From: Chloroflexus islandicus
Lineage (GTDB): Bacteria > Chloroflexota > Chloroflexia > Chloroflexales > Chloroflexaceae
Direction: 5' to 3'
Assembly (NCBI RefSeq): GCF_001650695.1
Contig: NZ_LWQS01000021.1
Span: 57,000-120,999 of the forward strand
Length of the DNA stretch: 64,000 nucleotides
The notes under the pieces are model-generated. The model was not told the origin of the DNA, made no database searches, and saw only the letters and a list, made by a program, of their open reading frames with translations. The translations under genes and the position numbers were made by a program. Of the stretch, positions 18,595 to 26,960 are shown in pieces. How positions within the stretch are numbered: the first letter of the stretch is position 1; each line of letters starts with the position of its first letter.

Positions 18595-20742
18595 ATGGCT
18601 GAGCTAAAACCATCTGGCGGGATGCCAACCAGCGACGAGATCGATCAGGAAAAGGTTCGCCAATACCTCGAACAAGAAGAGAAACCAACCCGCTCGCTAG
18701 GCCGCTTTTGGGGGGCAATTGTAGCCCTGATCGCGGTCGGCATGGCCGGGTTTTATATTTATACTGCCGGCACGTTGCCGGCGCCGGTGCAGTGGCAGCG
18801 CGGCATCTATGTCATGCTGACCTACATTCTGGTGTTGCTGCTCTATCCGGCGGTGGGCAAGAAGAGTCCGGCCAAGCCATGGTTAGAGCGGTTTGCCGAT
18901 CGATTGCCGGGGCCAGTACGGGCAATCGTGATGCCGCGCGGCGGGCCGACGATCATCGATGTGATCTTGATTGCCGTCGTGGTAGTGGTAGTGGGGTACT
19001 TTATCCTGAACTACCCTTCGCTGCAACGGCGGGCCGGCGCTTATAATCAGACCGATTTTCTCGTCAGCGTGATCGGTTTGATCGTCTCGCTCGAGATTGC
19101 GCGCCGCGTGCTAGGTTGGTCGATGACCTTAATCGGTCTCTTCTTCATCCTCTACTTGCGGTTTGGGTTTGTTCTCTACGATATACCGATTCTCGACACC
19201 TTCGCCCATCGCGGCCAACCTTGGCAACGGGTGGCAACTGTCTTGTTCCTCGACCAAGAGGGTGTGTTTGGCGTGATGGCCAACGTGCTGGTCAGCTACG
19301 TCATTCTCTTTATCTTCTTTGGCGCGTTTCTCAACAAAGCCGGAGCCAGCCGCTTCTTCATCGACTTGCCGCTCGCACTGGCCGGCAGGAGCACCGGCGG
19401 GCCGGCCAAAGTCGCGGTGTTATCATCGGCTCTGTTTGGTTCGATTTCCGGCAGCGCCATCGCCAATACGGTCAGCACCGGCACCTTTACCATCCCCTTG
19501 ATGAAACGGGCCGGCTTCCGTCCGCATGTGGCCGGCGCGATCGAGCCGTCGGCCTCAATCGGCGGCGCCTTTATGCCGCCGGTGATGGGGGCCGGTGCGT
19601 TCTTGATGTCGGAATTGACCAATACCCCGTATTCGGTGATTGTCGCTGTTTCGATCGTGCCGGCGATTCTCTACTTTTTATCAGTGTTGACGATGGTGCA
19701 TTTCGAGGCCAAGAAGTTTGGCCTCAGCGGGATCAAGACCGAGCATACGGCGTGGCAGATCATTCGCAATGAATGGTACTTATCGCTGCCGTTACTCGTA
19801 GTGATTTTTATGCTAGTCCGCGGTTACTCCCCCGGCTATGCCGCGTTTTGGTCGATCCTCTCCTGCATTCCGCTGATGTATATGCTGCCGGAAAACGTGG
19901 CCGACTTGAAGAATCCGGCGGCGCGCGGCGGAACGTTGCTGCACGCCTTTGCGCGTAGTACCGTGCGCGTGATCAAGACGATCAATGAAGCGTTGCAGAA
20001 GGGCGTGCGCGATACGCTGGTGATAGGCGCGACGGTGGGTGTGATCGGGATGATCGTCGGTACGATCTACGCCACCGGTGTCGGCCAACGCTTCGCCAAC
20101 ATTATCGTGAGCCTGAGCGGCGGTGATATTCTGGCGGCGGTGGCGCTGATTGGAATAGCCTCGCTCCTGCTCGGCATGGGTGTGCCGGTGACGGCAGCGT
20201 ATCTGATCACTGCCGTGATCGCGGTGCCGGCGTTGACCAGCCTTGGCGTGGCGTTGTTGGCGGCGCACATGATCGTCTACTGGTTTAGCCAAGACAGCAA
20301 TATCACCCCGCCGGTGTGTGTGGCGGCGTATGCCGGCGCAGCCATTGCCGGCGCTGACCCGTGGAAGACCGGCTGGACATCGTTCAAGTTTGCGAAGCTG
20401 CTCTATGTGATGCCGTTGCTCTTTGCCTTTACGCCGGAAATCCTAATGATCGGCGCAAGCGGCCAGCCGTTAGTCGATGTAGAATGGAGTAAAGTCGCGA
20501 TGTCGTGGTTCTCGGCCACGCTTGGCACGATCGCGTTCTCGGCGGTATCGATGTTCTACCTCGTGCGCAAGACGACGTGGTGGGAATGGATTATCGCGGC
20601 GATTGGCACCTTCTTCTGCTTCTGGCCCAGTCTGCTCACTGATCTGTTGGGGGTGGCGATCGTTGGCGGCGTCTGGCTATGGCAATGGTACGATGTGCGC
20701 CGGCAACGGCAAGCCAAGATGCAGTCGAGCATGGCTGATTAA
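18595..20742 (+). CDS. TRAP transporter fused permease (4TM + 12TM)
   Basis: 715 residues with a hydrophilic N-terminal 45 residues, about four helices equivalent to the small DctQ subunit, then the large DctM-like domain. Marker segments include SSALFGSISGSAIANTVSTG, EPSASIGGAFMPPVMGAGAF and LLGMGVPVTAAYLITAV, typical of the fused permeases that pair with TAXI binding proteins. It acts as a sodium- or proton-driven importer with the preceding lipoprotein. GAAGGGG precedes the ATG. The XdhC-family genes follow after 21 bases, so the operon may link import of a substrate to a molybdenum enzyme. Confidence 0.93.
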   Translation: MAELKPSGGMPTSDEIDQEKVRQYLEQEEKPTRSLGRFWGAIVALIAVGMAGFYIYTAGTLPAPVQWQRGIYVMLTYILVLLLYPAVGKKSPAKPWLERFADRLPGPVRAIVMPRGGPTIIDVILIAVVVVVVGYFILNYPSLQRRAGAYNQTDFLVSVIGLIVSLEIARRVLGWSMTLIGLFFILYLRFGFVLYDIPILDTFAHRGQPWQRVATVLFLDQEGVFGVMANVLVSYVILFIFFGAFLNKAGASRFFIDLPLALAGRSTGGPAKVAVLSSALFGSISGSAIANTVSTGTFTIPLMKRAGFRPHVAGAIEPSASIGGAFMPPVMGAGAFLMSELTNTPYSVIVAVSIVPAILYFLSVLTMVHFEAKKFGLSGIKTEHTAWQIIRNEWYLSLPLLVVIFMLVRGYSPGYAAFWSILSCIPLMYMLPENVADLKNPAARGGTLLHAFARSTVRVIKTINEALQKGVRDTLVIGATVGVIGMIVGTIYATGVGQRFANIIVSLSGGDILAAVALIGIASLLLGMGVPVTAAYLITAVIAVPALTSLGVALLAAHMIVYWFSQDSNITPPVCVAAYAGAAIAGADPWKTGWTSFKFAKLLYVMPLLFAFTPEILMIGASGQPLVDVEWSKVAMSWFSATLGTIAFSAVSMFYLVRKTTWWEWIIAAIGTFFCFWPSLLTDLLGVAIVGGVWLWQWYDVRRQRQAKMQSSMAD

Positions 20743-20763
20743 GTGGTAAGAGGAGTGAAGGCA

Positions 20764-21075
20764 ATGCACGACATTCTTGACGCGATCGACCGCTGGTTGG
20801 CCCGTGGCGAGCAGGTGGCGATTGCGACAGTAGTGCGCACAATGGGGTCGTCGCCGCGGCAGGTGGGGGCCAAGATGGCGGTGTCGTCGGGCGGCGCAAT
20901 GATTGGCTCGGTCAGCGGCGGTTGCATTGAGGGCGCGGTGTTTGAAGCCTGCCAAGAAGCGATTGCCACCGGCCAAGCTCGCCTGCTCCATTTTGGCGTC
21001 GCCGATGAGACGGCGTGGGAAGTGGGGTTGGCTTGCGGCGGTACGATTGATGTGCTGGTTGAGCCGCTGCGGTAA
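20764..21075 (+). CDS. XdhC/CoxI-domain protein (N-terminal domain only)
   Basis: 103 residues from the ATG at 20764, which is preceded by GAGGAG; an in-frame GTG at 20743 is less likely. It consists of a single XdhC_CoxI domain: VAIATVVRTMGSSPRQVGAKM, SGGAMIGSVSGGCIEGAVFEAC with the conserved Cys and Glu, and FGVADETAWEVGLACGGTIDV. XdhC proteins bind molybdenum cofactor, protect and sulfurate it, and deliver it to xanthine dehydrogenase-type enzymes. Here the C-terminal Rossmann domain is absent and is found in the next gene, separated by a 0.3-kb repeat array. No Mo-hydroxylase subunit is in the window. Confidence 0.85.
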   Translation: MHDILDAIDRWLARGEQVAIATVVRTMGSSPRQVGAKMAVSSGGAMIGSVSGGCIEGAVFEACQEAIATGQARLLHFGVADETAWEVGLACGGTIDVLVEPLR

Positions 21076-21079
21076 ACGT

Positions 21080-21321
21080 GGGGGCTAGGGCGCAACGGGT
21101 GAGCGGCCCGCGCTCCCATGGCGGGCTGGGGGGCAGCGGGCGAGCCGCCCGCGCTCCCATGGCGGGCTGGGGTGCGGGCCGCTGGCCCGCACTCCCATGG
21201 CGGGCTGGGGCGCAACGGGCGAGCCGCCCGCACTCCCATGGCGTGCTAGGGGGGCAACGGGCGAGCCGCCCGCGCTCCTATGGCGTGCTAGGGCGCAGCG
21301 GGCGAGCCGCCCGCGCTCCTT
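21080..21321. repeat. Six tandem copies of a unit of about 41 bp
   Basis: Imperfect copies of gggctggggcgcaacgggcg-agccgcccgcgctcccatggc. The core GCGGGCGAGCCGCCCGC, or its variant GCGGGCCGCTGGCCCGC, is self-complementary, so each unit can form a GC hairpin. The array separates the two XdhC genes. The same hairpins recur at 39.3-39.5 kb and near 59.47 kb. Confidence 0.85.
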
Positions 21322-21397
21322 ATGTGGGAATAGCGGAACTATGTTTCAGTAAACTGTAGCTCCCCTTCTTTGACAACAGGCGAGAAGGGGCGGCTGG

Positions 21398-22138
21398 ATG
21401 AGGGTGCAATGTCGTATGAGCGCAATCTATGAACTGGTGCGCGACGCCGTGCGCAATGGCCGGCCATTGGCGACGGTAACGGTGCTCGCCGGCGGGCCGG
21501 TCGGGGCTAAGCTGGCCGTGACACCCGATGGCCAAACCTTTGGCGATTTGGGGGATGGCAATCTAACGGCGCAAGCAGTGCAGGCGGCGCTGCCCTTGCT
21601 GGCCCAAGGCGACACCCAAGCGATCACGCTGGCCTCTGGTGCAACCGTCTTTATCGAGAGTTTTGTGCCGCCGCCAACCCTCTTTATGGTCGGCGGGGTG
21701 CATATCAGCATCGCCTTGGCGGCGCTGGCCAAAGTCGTTGGCTTCCGCACCGTCGTGATCGACGCGCGTGAGGCGTTTGCCACTGGTGAGCGGTTTGCGC
21801 ATGTTGATGAACTTGTCGTCGCGTGGCCTGATGAGGCGCTGGCAGGCCGGCTCGATGCGCGCAGCAGCGTAGCTGTGCTGACCCACGATCCCAAGCTCGA
21901 CGACCCAGCCTTGCGGGTGGCGCTGCGTTCACCAGCACGTTACATTGGCGCACTGGGCAGTCCCAAGACCCATGCCCGCCGCCTTGAGCGGCTGGCCGCC
22001 GAAGGGTTTACTGCCGAGGAATTGGCCCGCATCCACGGCCCGATCGGTCTGCCGATTGGCGCGAAGACACCAGAAGAGATCGCGCTGAGCATTTTGGCGC
22101 AGGTAGTGCAGGTGGCCCGGCGGGGCAGGCCGGCATAA
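21398..22138 (+). CDS. XdhC family protein with C-terminal Rossmann domain
   Basis: 246 residues. Residues 1-95 resemble a degenerate XdhC_CoxI domain (PLATVTVLAGGPVGAKLAV, GDLGDGNLTAQAV) lacking the SGGCIE cysteine motif of the preceding protein. Residues 100-235 form the XdhC_C Rossmann domain (LFMVGGVHISIALAALAKVV, VVIDAREAFATGERF, ALGSPKTHARRLERL, PIGLPIGAKTPEEIALSI). The arrangement, a catalytic-looking short protein plus a Rossmann protein with degenerate N-domain, suggests the two cooperate in molybdenum cofactor handling. GAGAAGGGG precedes ATG 21398; ATG 21416 is an alternative start. Confidence 0.87.
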   Translation: MRVQCRMSAIYELVRDAVRNGRPLATVTVLAGGPVGAKLAVTPDGQTFGDLGDGNLTAQAVQAALPLLAQGDTQAITLASGATVFIESFVPPPTLFMVGGVHISIALAALAKVVGFRTVVIDAREAFATGERFAHVDELVVAWPDEALAGRLDARSSVAVLTHDPKLDDPALRVALRSPARYIGALGSPKTHARRLERLAAEGFTAEELARIHGPIGLPIGAKTPEEIALSILAQVVQVARRGRPA

Positions 22139-22264
22139 TTGGCAACGCACATGAGATACGGATATACCCGGATGGGGCAATGGATGCAGTCCGATGGCAT
22201 TATTGCTGGAAGCTGCCATTGTCTACGTTGAATATGCGCTTGGTGCTAGCGAGGAGACCTGACT

Positions 22265-22525
22265 ATGCCGCCGCTTGATCGCCGTCAAGCCGAATTGCTC
22301 TACGAAGGCGCGCAGGCGCTGGTGCGCGGGGATAAGGAACGCGCGCGCGAGTTGCTGCTGGAACTGGTGGAATTAAATGAACAAATCCCGGAAGCGTGGC
22401 TTTGGCTGAGTGGTGCGGTTGATGATCCCGCCGATCAGCGAGTGGCGCTGGAAAATGTGCTGGCGCTTGACCCTGACAATCCTTATGCCCAAGAAGGCTT
22501 GGCGTACCTTGATGCGCAGGGGTGA
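22265..22525 (+). CDS. Small TPR-like protein
   Basis: 86 residues forming about two helical hairpins: RRQAELLYEGAQALVRGDKE, RARELLLELVELNEQIPEAW, then LWLSGAVDDPADQRVALENV and DPDNPYAQEGLAYL. The pattern matches tetratricopeptide repeats often seen in short Chloroflexota proteins. A GAGGAGA lies near the ATG. No membrane segment or signal is present. It probably mediates a protein contact; the partner is unknown. Confidence 0.7.
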   Translation: MPPLDRRQAELLYEGAQALVRGDKERARELLLELVELNEQIPEAWLWLSGAVDDPADQRVALENVLALDPDNPYAQEGLAYLDAQG

Positions 22526-22572
22526 ACGCATAGCTTGAGGCACAGATAACCGGGTCAGCGAACCAAGCCTTC

Positions 22573-22607
22573 TATGGAATGCGGCAGTATCACTGCCGCA
22601 TTCCATA
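22573..22607. repeat. REP-like palindrome (class GAA/TTC)
   Basis: Perfect 16-bp arms around a 3-base loop: TATGGAATGCGGCAGT, then ATC, then the complement. It is one of at least eleven copies of the TGCGGCAGT...ACTGCCGCA family in the window and lies 48 bases after the TPR gene. Confidence 0.9.
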
Positions 22608-22685
22608 ATGAATTGCCCTCGTGCGGGTGTATTGTGGTTATGGAAACCGGTGCGGCGCGGCTATCGTATACCGCAATAGGTTACT

Positions 22686-22720
22686 TATGGAGTGCGGCAG
22701 TTTGACTGCCGCACTCCATA
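22686..22720. repeat. REP-like palindrome (class GAG/CTC)
   Basis: Perfect 16-bp arms (TATGGAGTGCGGCAGT and complement) with loop TTG. It differs from the copy at 22573 at one stem position, compensated on the other arm. Confidence 0.9.
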
Positions 22721-22830
22721 ATGAATCGCTCTCGTGCAGGTGTTGAGGGGCGGACAGCAATGTGGTTGCGGACAACCGTTGATCGCGGTGCGATGCCTCA
22801 CCGTTGAGCTCGGCTCCTCTCTCCCGCGCC

Positions 22831-23302
22831 AGTGGGAGCGGGGCTGGGGGTGAGGGCCAGCAGCCCGCGCAGCGGGCTTCGTACCCCAAGCCCGGCCCTT
22901 TAGGGCCGGGTTGCGGACAGAACATCTGTCCGCCCTTAAACGTGCACCAGTGGGAGCGGGGCTAGAGGTGAGGGCCAGCAGCCCGCGCAGCGGGCTTCGT
23001 ACCCCAAGCCCGGCCCTTTAGGGCCGGGTTGCGGACAGAACATCTGTCCGCCCTTGAACGCGCAGCAGTGGGAGCGGGGCTGGGGGTGAGGGCCAGCAGC
23101 CCGCGCAGCGGGCTTCGTACCCCAAGCCCGGCCCTTTAGGGCCGGGTTGCGGACAGAACATCTGTCCGCCCTTGAACGCGCAGCAGTGGGAGCGGGGCTG
23201 GGGGTGAGGGCCAGCAGCCCGCGCAGCGGGCTTCGTACCCCAAGCCCGGCCCTTTAGGGCCGGGTTGCGGACAGAACATCTGTCCGCCCTTGAACGCGCG
23301 CC
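22831..23302. repeat. Four tandem copies of a 118-bp repeat
   Basis: Units begin at 22831, 22949, 23067 and 23185, exactly 118 bp apart and nearly identical. Each contains a G-rich tract (GGGAGCGGGGCTGGGGG-TGAGGG), a CCCGCGCAGCGGGCTTCG hairpin, CCCGGCCCTTTAGGGCCGGG and GGACAGAACATCTGTCC, that is, three successive palindromes per unit. Inverted or partial copies occur at 4.1-4.7, 8.35 and 63.93 kb. No gene is seen in 22526-23574. Confidence 0.92.
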
Positions 23303-23427
23303 AGGGGAGAGGGGCTAGGGGTGAGGGCGAACCAGCGGATCGCAAAGCCATCAATCGTATCTGCACGCATGCGTTTTGTCCGCCCTTGAGCATGCGAGGG
23401 TAGTGTGGTTATGGAACCCGGTGCGGC

Positions 23428-23462
23428 TATGGCGTGCGGCAGTCATACTGCCACACGCCATA
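23428..23462. repeat. REP-like palindrome (class GCG/CGC)
   Basis: TATGGCGTGCGGCAGT / ACTGCCACACGCCATA around loop CAT, with a single mismatch in the arms. The outer stem has GCG/CGC where sister copies have GAG/CTC, a compensated change. Confidence 0.85.
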
Positions 23463-23574
23463 ATGAATCGCTCTCGTGCAGGTGTAGGATGGGTATCTAC
23501 CGCCCCCGGCGACACGCACGACCGTGCGCAACGTGCATGCTATCGGGCAGCATTCGGTGATACGCCGCACCCGC

Positions 23575-23895
23575 TTACCCCGCCATCGCCTGCCCAACCC
23601 AATACGTATGCCGGCTGACCGTCACCATCCCGCGCACAGCAATGCCCTCGACCGGAGTGACTTCCGCTTCATTGACCAAGACGAGGGTAGGTTCGACGCC
23701 GGGGAAGCGCATCTTGTAGGCGGCAATCGCCGCGGCGATCTTTTGCGCTACCGGTGTTTTCGGGTTGTCGTCGTACCACATCAAGAAGGGCGGCTGCCGG
23801 CGCACGAGGGTGTCACTGCCCGATGCGGGAGCAGCAGGTACGGGTGCCAGTGTCGTGACGGTTGCGCTGGCTGGCGCTGATGATTTACGAGCCAT
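23575..23895 (-). CDS. Conserved-looking protein of unknown function
   Basis: 106 residues. A low-complexity Ala/Pro/Ser N-terminus (residues 1-28) precedes a compact region: PPFLMWYDDNPKTPVAQKIA, AAYKMRFPGVEPTLVLVNEA, VRGMVTVSRHTYWVGQ. GAGG lies 8 bases before the ATG. No domain is recognised. The histidine/tryptophan-rich end and predicted alpha/beta content suggest a small soluble protein. It stands alone between repeats and the next minus-strand gene. Confidence 0.65.
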   Translation of the reverse strand: MARKSSAPASATVTTLAPVPAAPASGSDTLVRRQPPFLMWYDDNPKTPVAQKIAAAIAAYKMRFPGVEPTLVLVNEAEVTPVEGIAVRGMVTVSRHTYWVGQAMAG

Positions 23896-24133
23896 AACCG
23901 ATCCTCTTTCTCTCAGGTTGCAGAAACGAGCATCCGCAACGGCGTGAGCTATGATCCTTCTCCCAGCGTCGCTTACGTTACCGCAGGAGATTGCTGCTCA
24001 GACCCTAGCGGTTGTGGCGGCTGCACTTGCGCCCTCGCAGTGACTAGCGATCAAGCGCATCGCAACGCGCTGTTATCCTCACCCCAAGGGCGCGCTTAGG
24101 TGGGGGCAATGTGGTACGTGCGCGAGCGTCTGA

Positions 24134-24445
24134 TTACCAGCGCGACCAGTGCCCTCGCTCGTGTTGCCGATACCACCGGCCCGTTGCCAGATCGTGGATC
24201 AAGGTCTGCTCGCCGCCGTCGGTACAACGTACCCGGTAGTAGCGCAAATCGCCGTCGTGACGGCAGACATCACGGATCCCGGCAATGCTGCTGACCCGAT
24301 GCACGCGATCATTGTGGCGGAAGGCGGCTGGCAGAAAGCCAAACCGTAAGGCAAGCAGTTCGATAGGTTCGCTGCGTGGCGGGCAACGCATCCGTTGCGG
24401 CGCCGGTCGATAGGCCGCCTTTTGTAACGTTTTCCAGCTCAGCAT
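24134..24445 (-). CDS. Small basic protein of unknown function
   Basis: 103 residues, arginine-rich. The middle reads FLPAAFRHNDRVHRVSSIAG and the end reads YYRVRCTDGGEQTLIHDLAT, the layout of short beta-strand proteins of the DUF6504-like type that carry an R-x-Y/H-R-V strand and a TGRWY ending; this assignment is tentative. GGGGGAA precedes the ATG. It lies 61 bases downstream of moaC on the same strand and could be co-transcribed with it. Confidence 0.55.
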   Translation of the reverse strand: MLSWKTLQKAAYRPAPQRMRCPPRSEPIELLALRFGFLPAAFRHNDRVHRVSSIAGIRDVCRHDGDLRYYRVRCTDGGEQTLIHDLATGRWYRQHERGHWSRW

Positions 24446-24506
24446 CGCATTCCCCCGGTGTTGGCATGGCTGCTGAGCTGAAGTATATCAGAACATTTGT
24501 TCAATG

Positions 24507-25004
24507 TCAAGCTGGATCGGGGCGTTCCCAATCGCCGCTGCGCCCGCCCCGCTTGGCGATCAGGCGAATCCCATCAATCTGCATCAGCTTGTCAACCGCC
24601 TTGCACATGTCATAGATCGTTAGCGCCGCAATGCTCACCGCCGTGAGTGCCTCCATCTCGACCCCGGTCTGGCCAGTGCAACGCACTGTTGCTTCAATCT
24701 CCAGCGCGTTGCCGGCGGGGTCAGGGGTAAACGTGACGCTGGCGTGGCTGAGGTTGAGCAGATGGCAGAGCGGAATCAGTTCGGACGTGCGTTTGGCCGC
24801 CATGATCCCCGCCACCCGCGCCACCGCTAGCACGTCACCCTTCGGCATCCCCCCGCTCATAATCAGACTGAGCGTCGCCGGCTGCATGATCACCCTCCCG
24901 CGCGCAATCGCTTCTCGTGCGGTGATCGCCTTGTCGCCGACATCAACCATCCGCGCATGCCCGGCAGCATCGAGGTGGCTCAGTTCGTTCCCCGATTCGC
25001 TCAT
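24507..25004 (-). CDS. moaC: Cyclic pyranopterin monophosphate synthase MoaC
   Basis: 165 residues, the usual length. Signatures are [40 protein letters not shown] with the active-site lysine region, LIPLCHLL and [20 protein letters not shown] followed by YDMCKAVDK. It converts 3',8-cyclo-7,8-dihydro-GTP, made by MoaA, into cyclic pyranopterin monophosphate, the first stable intermediate of molybdenum cofactor. GAGAGG lies 5-10 bases before the ATG. It is divergent from the dcw operon. Its closeness to two XdhC proteins and a CoxE-like protein suggests a locus devoted to a molybdenum enzyme encoded elsewhere. Confidence 0.97.
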   Translation of the reverse strand: MSESGNELSHLDAAGHARMVDVGDKAITAREAIARGRVIMQPATLSLIMSGGMPKGDVLAVARVAGIMAAKRTSELIPLCHLLNLSHASVTFTPDPAGNALEIEATVRCTGQTGVEMEALTAVSIAALTIYDMCKAVDKLMQIDGIRLIAKRGGRSGDWERPDPA

Positions 25005-25126
25005 GTGTTCCTCTCTGAATATAGATTTGATAACCTTTACCCGTCCATTCGCTCAAATATTCTACTCGATCTCTGCTATCGCGCGCATTGCAACCAAATT
25101 GTTATGTTTTTAGATGCTTTGGCCGC

Positions 25127-25155
25127 TTGAAACTGGGTGCTAGGTCGGCTATAAT
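25127..25155 (+). promoter_or_regulatory. Promoter of the dcw operon
   Basis: TTGAAA (25127-25132), a 17-base spacer and TATAAT (25150-25155): near-consensus sigma-A promoter. Transcription would start near 25162, just before the MraZ boxes. Confidence 0.85.
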
Positions 25156-25166
25156 GTGGCGGCAGG

Positions 25167-25191
25167 TGGGGAAAAGTGGGGAAAAGTGGGC
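25167..25191 (+). promoter_or_regulatory. MraZ operator: three TGGG boxes at 10-bp spacing
   Basis: TGGGG-AAAAG-TGGGG-AAAAG-TGGGC. In several bacteria MraZ binds repeated TGGGN boxes separated by five bases upstream of its own operon. Here the boxes lie immediately downstream of the start site, so binding should block transcription. Confidence 0.88.
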
Positions 25192-25221
25192 GACTTTCCC
25201 ATCTACACGGGGGTAACGGGC

Positions 25222-25653
25222 GTGTTTCTGGGGACGCACGAACATACCATCGACGAAAAGGGCCGGCTAGCAATTCCGGCCCGCTTTCGCGCCGAGCTGG
25301 CCGGTGGGATGGTCGTGACCCGCGGTTTTGACCGTTGTCTGCTGATTTTCCCCTTGCCGTTCTGGAGTGATTTGACTCGCCGGGTGAGCGCGCTGTCGTT
25401 GACCGATGAAGATGCGCGCATGTTGCGCCGGTTGCTGTTTGCTAACGCTTCCGAGCAAGAAATGGATCGGCAGGGGCGGATTTTGCTGCCCCAGAGCTTG
25501 CGGGAAAACGTCGATTTGGCCGATCAGGCGGTGGTGGTGGGCCTTGATACCTTTATCGAGGTGTGGGCGCCTGATCGCTGGCGCGAGATCGAAGAGCGGC
25601 TTGCCAGCCAAGGCCCGCGCTTTGACGAACAGATGCGAAAGTTGGGGATTTGA
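25222..25653 (+). CDS. mraZ: Transcriptional regulator MraZ
   Basis: 143 residues from a GTG at 25222, chosen because it yields the standard MraZ opening ([25 protein letters not shown] begins right after it) and length. The two SpoVT/AbrB-like halves are each marked by a DxxGR-type motif: [10 protein letters not shown] at residues 11-20 and [10 protein letters not shown] at about 84-93. MraZ forms ring-shaped oligomers that bind the TGGG boxes seen upstream and represses the division/cell-wall operon. Its TGA shares an A with the ATG of rsmH, so translation is coupled. Confidence 0.95.
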   Translation: MFLGTHEHTIDEKGRLAIPARFRAELAGGMVVTRGFDRCLLIFPLPFWSDLTRRVSALSLTDEDARMLRRLLFANASEQEMDRQGRILLPQSLRENVDLADQAVVVGLDTFIEVWAPDRWREIEERLASQGPRFDEQMRKLGI

Positions 25654-26558
25654 TGGTGGTGACGTTCCAACATACGCCGGTGTTGCTGGCTGAGGTCATC
25701 GCGGCGCTGGCCCCGCGGCCCGGTGGTCGCTATCTCGATGCGACTGTTGGCGGCGGCGGGCACGCGCTGGCGGTGTTGCAAGCCGCCCAACCCGGCGGGG
25801 TGTTGTTGGGGATCGATGCCGATCCGGCGGCGCTGGCTGCTACTGCCGAGCGGCTGGCTGAGGCCGGTCTCGGCCAGCAGGCCGTCTTGCGCCACGGATC
25901 GTTCGCCGATCTGGCTGTATTGGCCACAGAGGCCGGTTTTACCGCCGTCGATGGCATTCTGTTCGATCTGGGGGTGTCGTCGTACCAGCTCGATACGCCA
26001 GAACGCGGTTTTTCGTTTGCCGCCGATGGCCCGCTCGATATGCGGCTTGACCCGACTCAAGGCCCGACGGCGGCTGATCTGGTGAATCGCTTGAGTGAGC
26101 GCGAGCTGGCCGATATTATCTTTCAGTATGGCGAAGAGCACGCGGCCCGCCGGATTGCGCGTGCGATTGTCGAACGCCGGCGCTTGCAGCCATTTCATGC
26201 TACTGCCGATCTGGCGGCGGTAGTGGCCCGCGCCGTGGGTGGCCGTCACGGGCGGATCCATCCGGCAACCCGCACGTTTCAAGCGTTGCGAATCGCGGTC
26301 AATCACGAGCTTGACCGGTTGGCGGCGGCGTTGCCGCAGGCGGTCGCGCTGCTCGCCCTTGGCGGCAAGTTGGCGGTGATTAGCTTTCATTCACTCGAAG
26401 ATCGGATCGTCAAGCAGTTTCTGCGCGCTGAGGCCGCTGGTGAAGCGCCGCGTTTAGCCATCATCACCAAGAAGCCGGTGGTGGCCAGCGCTGCGGAAGT
26501 TGCCGCCAATCCGCGGGCGCGGAGCGCCAAATTGCGAGTTGCCGTTCGGATTGCGTAA
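25653..26558 (+). CDS. rsmH: 16S rRNA (cytosine-1402-N4)-methyltransferase RsmH
   Basis: 301 residues. The N-terminus [20 protein letters not shown] leads into the SAM-binding motif [12 protein letters not shown]. Other family marks are [50 protein letters not shown] and [19 protein letters not shown]. It methylates N4 of C1402 in the ribosomal P site. It is the second gene of the classical dcw order, overlapping mraZ by one base (TGATG). Confidence 0.97.
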   Translation: MVVTFQHTPVLLAEVIAALAPRPGGRYLDATVGGGGHALAVLQAAQPGGVLLGIDADPAALAATAERLAEAGLGQQAVLRHGSFADLAVLATEAGFTAVDGILFDLGVSSYQLDTPERGFSFAADGPLDMRLDPTQGPTAADLVNRLSERELADIIFQYGEEHAARRIARAIVERRRLQPFHATADLAAVVARAVGGRHGRIHPATRTFQALRIAVNHELDRLAAALPQAVALLALGGKLAVISFHSLEDRIVKQFLRAEAAGEAPRLAIITKKPVVASAAEVAANPRARSAKLRVAVRIA

Positions 26559-26584
26559 CGAGGGCGGCTAGAAGAGGAAACGCG

Positions 26585-26953
26585 ATGGCAGTCAGAAGCG
26601 AACAGATTCCAGCTTTGTTGGGGCGAGTGCGGCTGCGCCGGATCGATCTCTCACGGTATCTCAAACTTGATGGCGCGCGCTATATGCTGTTGCTGGCGCT
26701 GATCTGCTGCCTGTTGAGCGTGTTAACCCTCTTGCAGAGCGGATTGGTGGCGCGGATGAACTACGAGCTGGTGGAGCTGCGCCAACAGCAGGTGCAACTG
26801 ACCCGCGAGTATTCGCAGTTGCAAGAGCAGTTGGCGCGGGTGCAGTCGGTCGAGGCGCGCCTCAAACGGGCTGCCGAATTGGGGTTCCGCCAACCAACGC
26901 CTGATCAGTTGCGCTATGTGCGCATTCCAAATCTCCCGAATCTAGACGAGTAA
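26585..26953 (+). CDS. ftsL: FtsL-like septum formation protein
   Basis: 122 residues: basic cytoplasmic segment (about 1-32), one transmembrane helix (about 33-52, YMLLLALICCLLSVLTLLQS) and an extracytoplasmic coiled coil with heptad-like glutamines and leucines (ELVELRQQQVQLTREYSQLQ). The end, ELGFRQPTPDQLRYVRIPNL, is typical of FtsL/DivIC proteins. Position between rsmH and the PBP gene is that of ftsL. The product should join the FtsQ/FtsB-type complex that activates septal synthesis. GAGGAAACGCG precedes the ATG. Confidence 0.85.
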   Translation: MAVRSEQIPALLGRVRLRRIDLSRYLKLDGARYMLLLALICCLLSVLTLLQSGLVARMNYELVELRQQQVQLTREYSQLQEQLARVQSVEARLKRAAELGFRQPTPDQLRYVRIPNLPNLDE

Positions 26954-26960
26954 CGATACT

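Noticed and set aside
22831..23302. CRISPR array
   Set aside because: Units are tandem and identical throughout, with no variable spacers between conserved repeats and no cas genes nearby.
25156..25221. Longer N-terminus for MraZ
   Set aside because: It would place the MraZ operator inside the coding region and add a non-homologous leader; the GTG at 25222 gives the standard protein.
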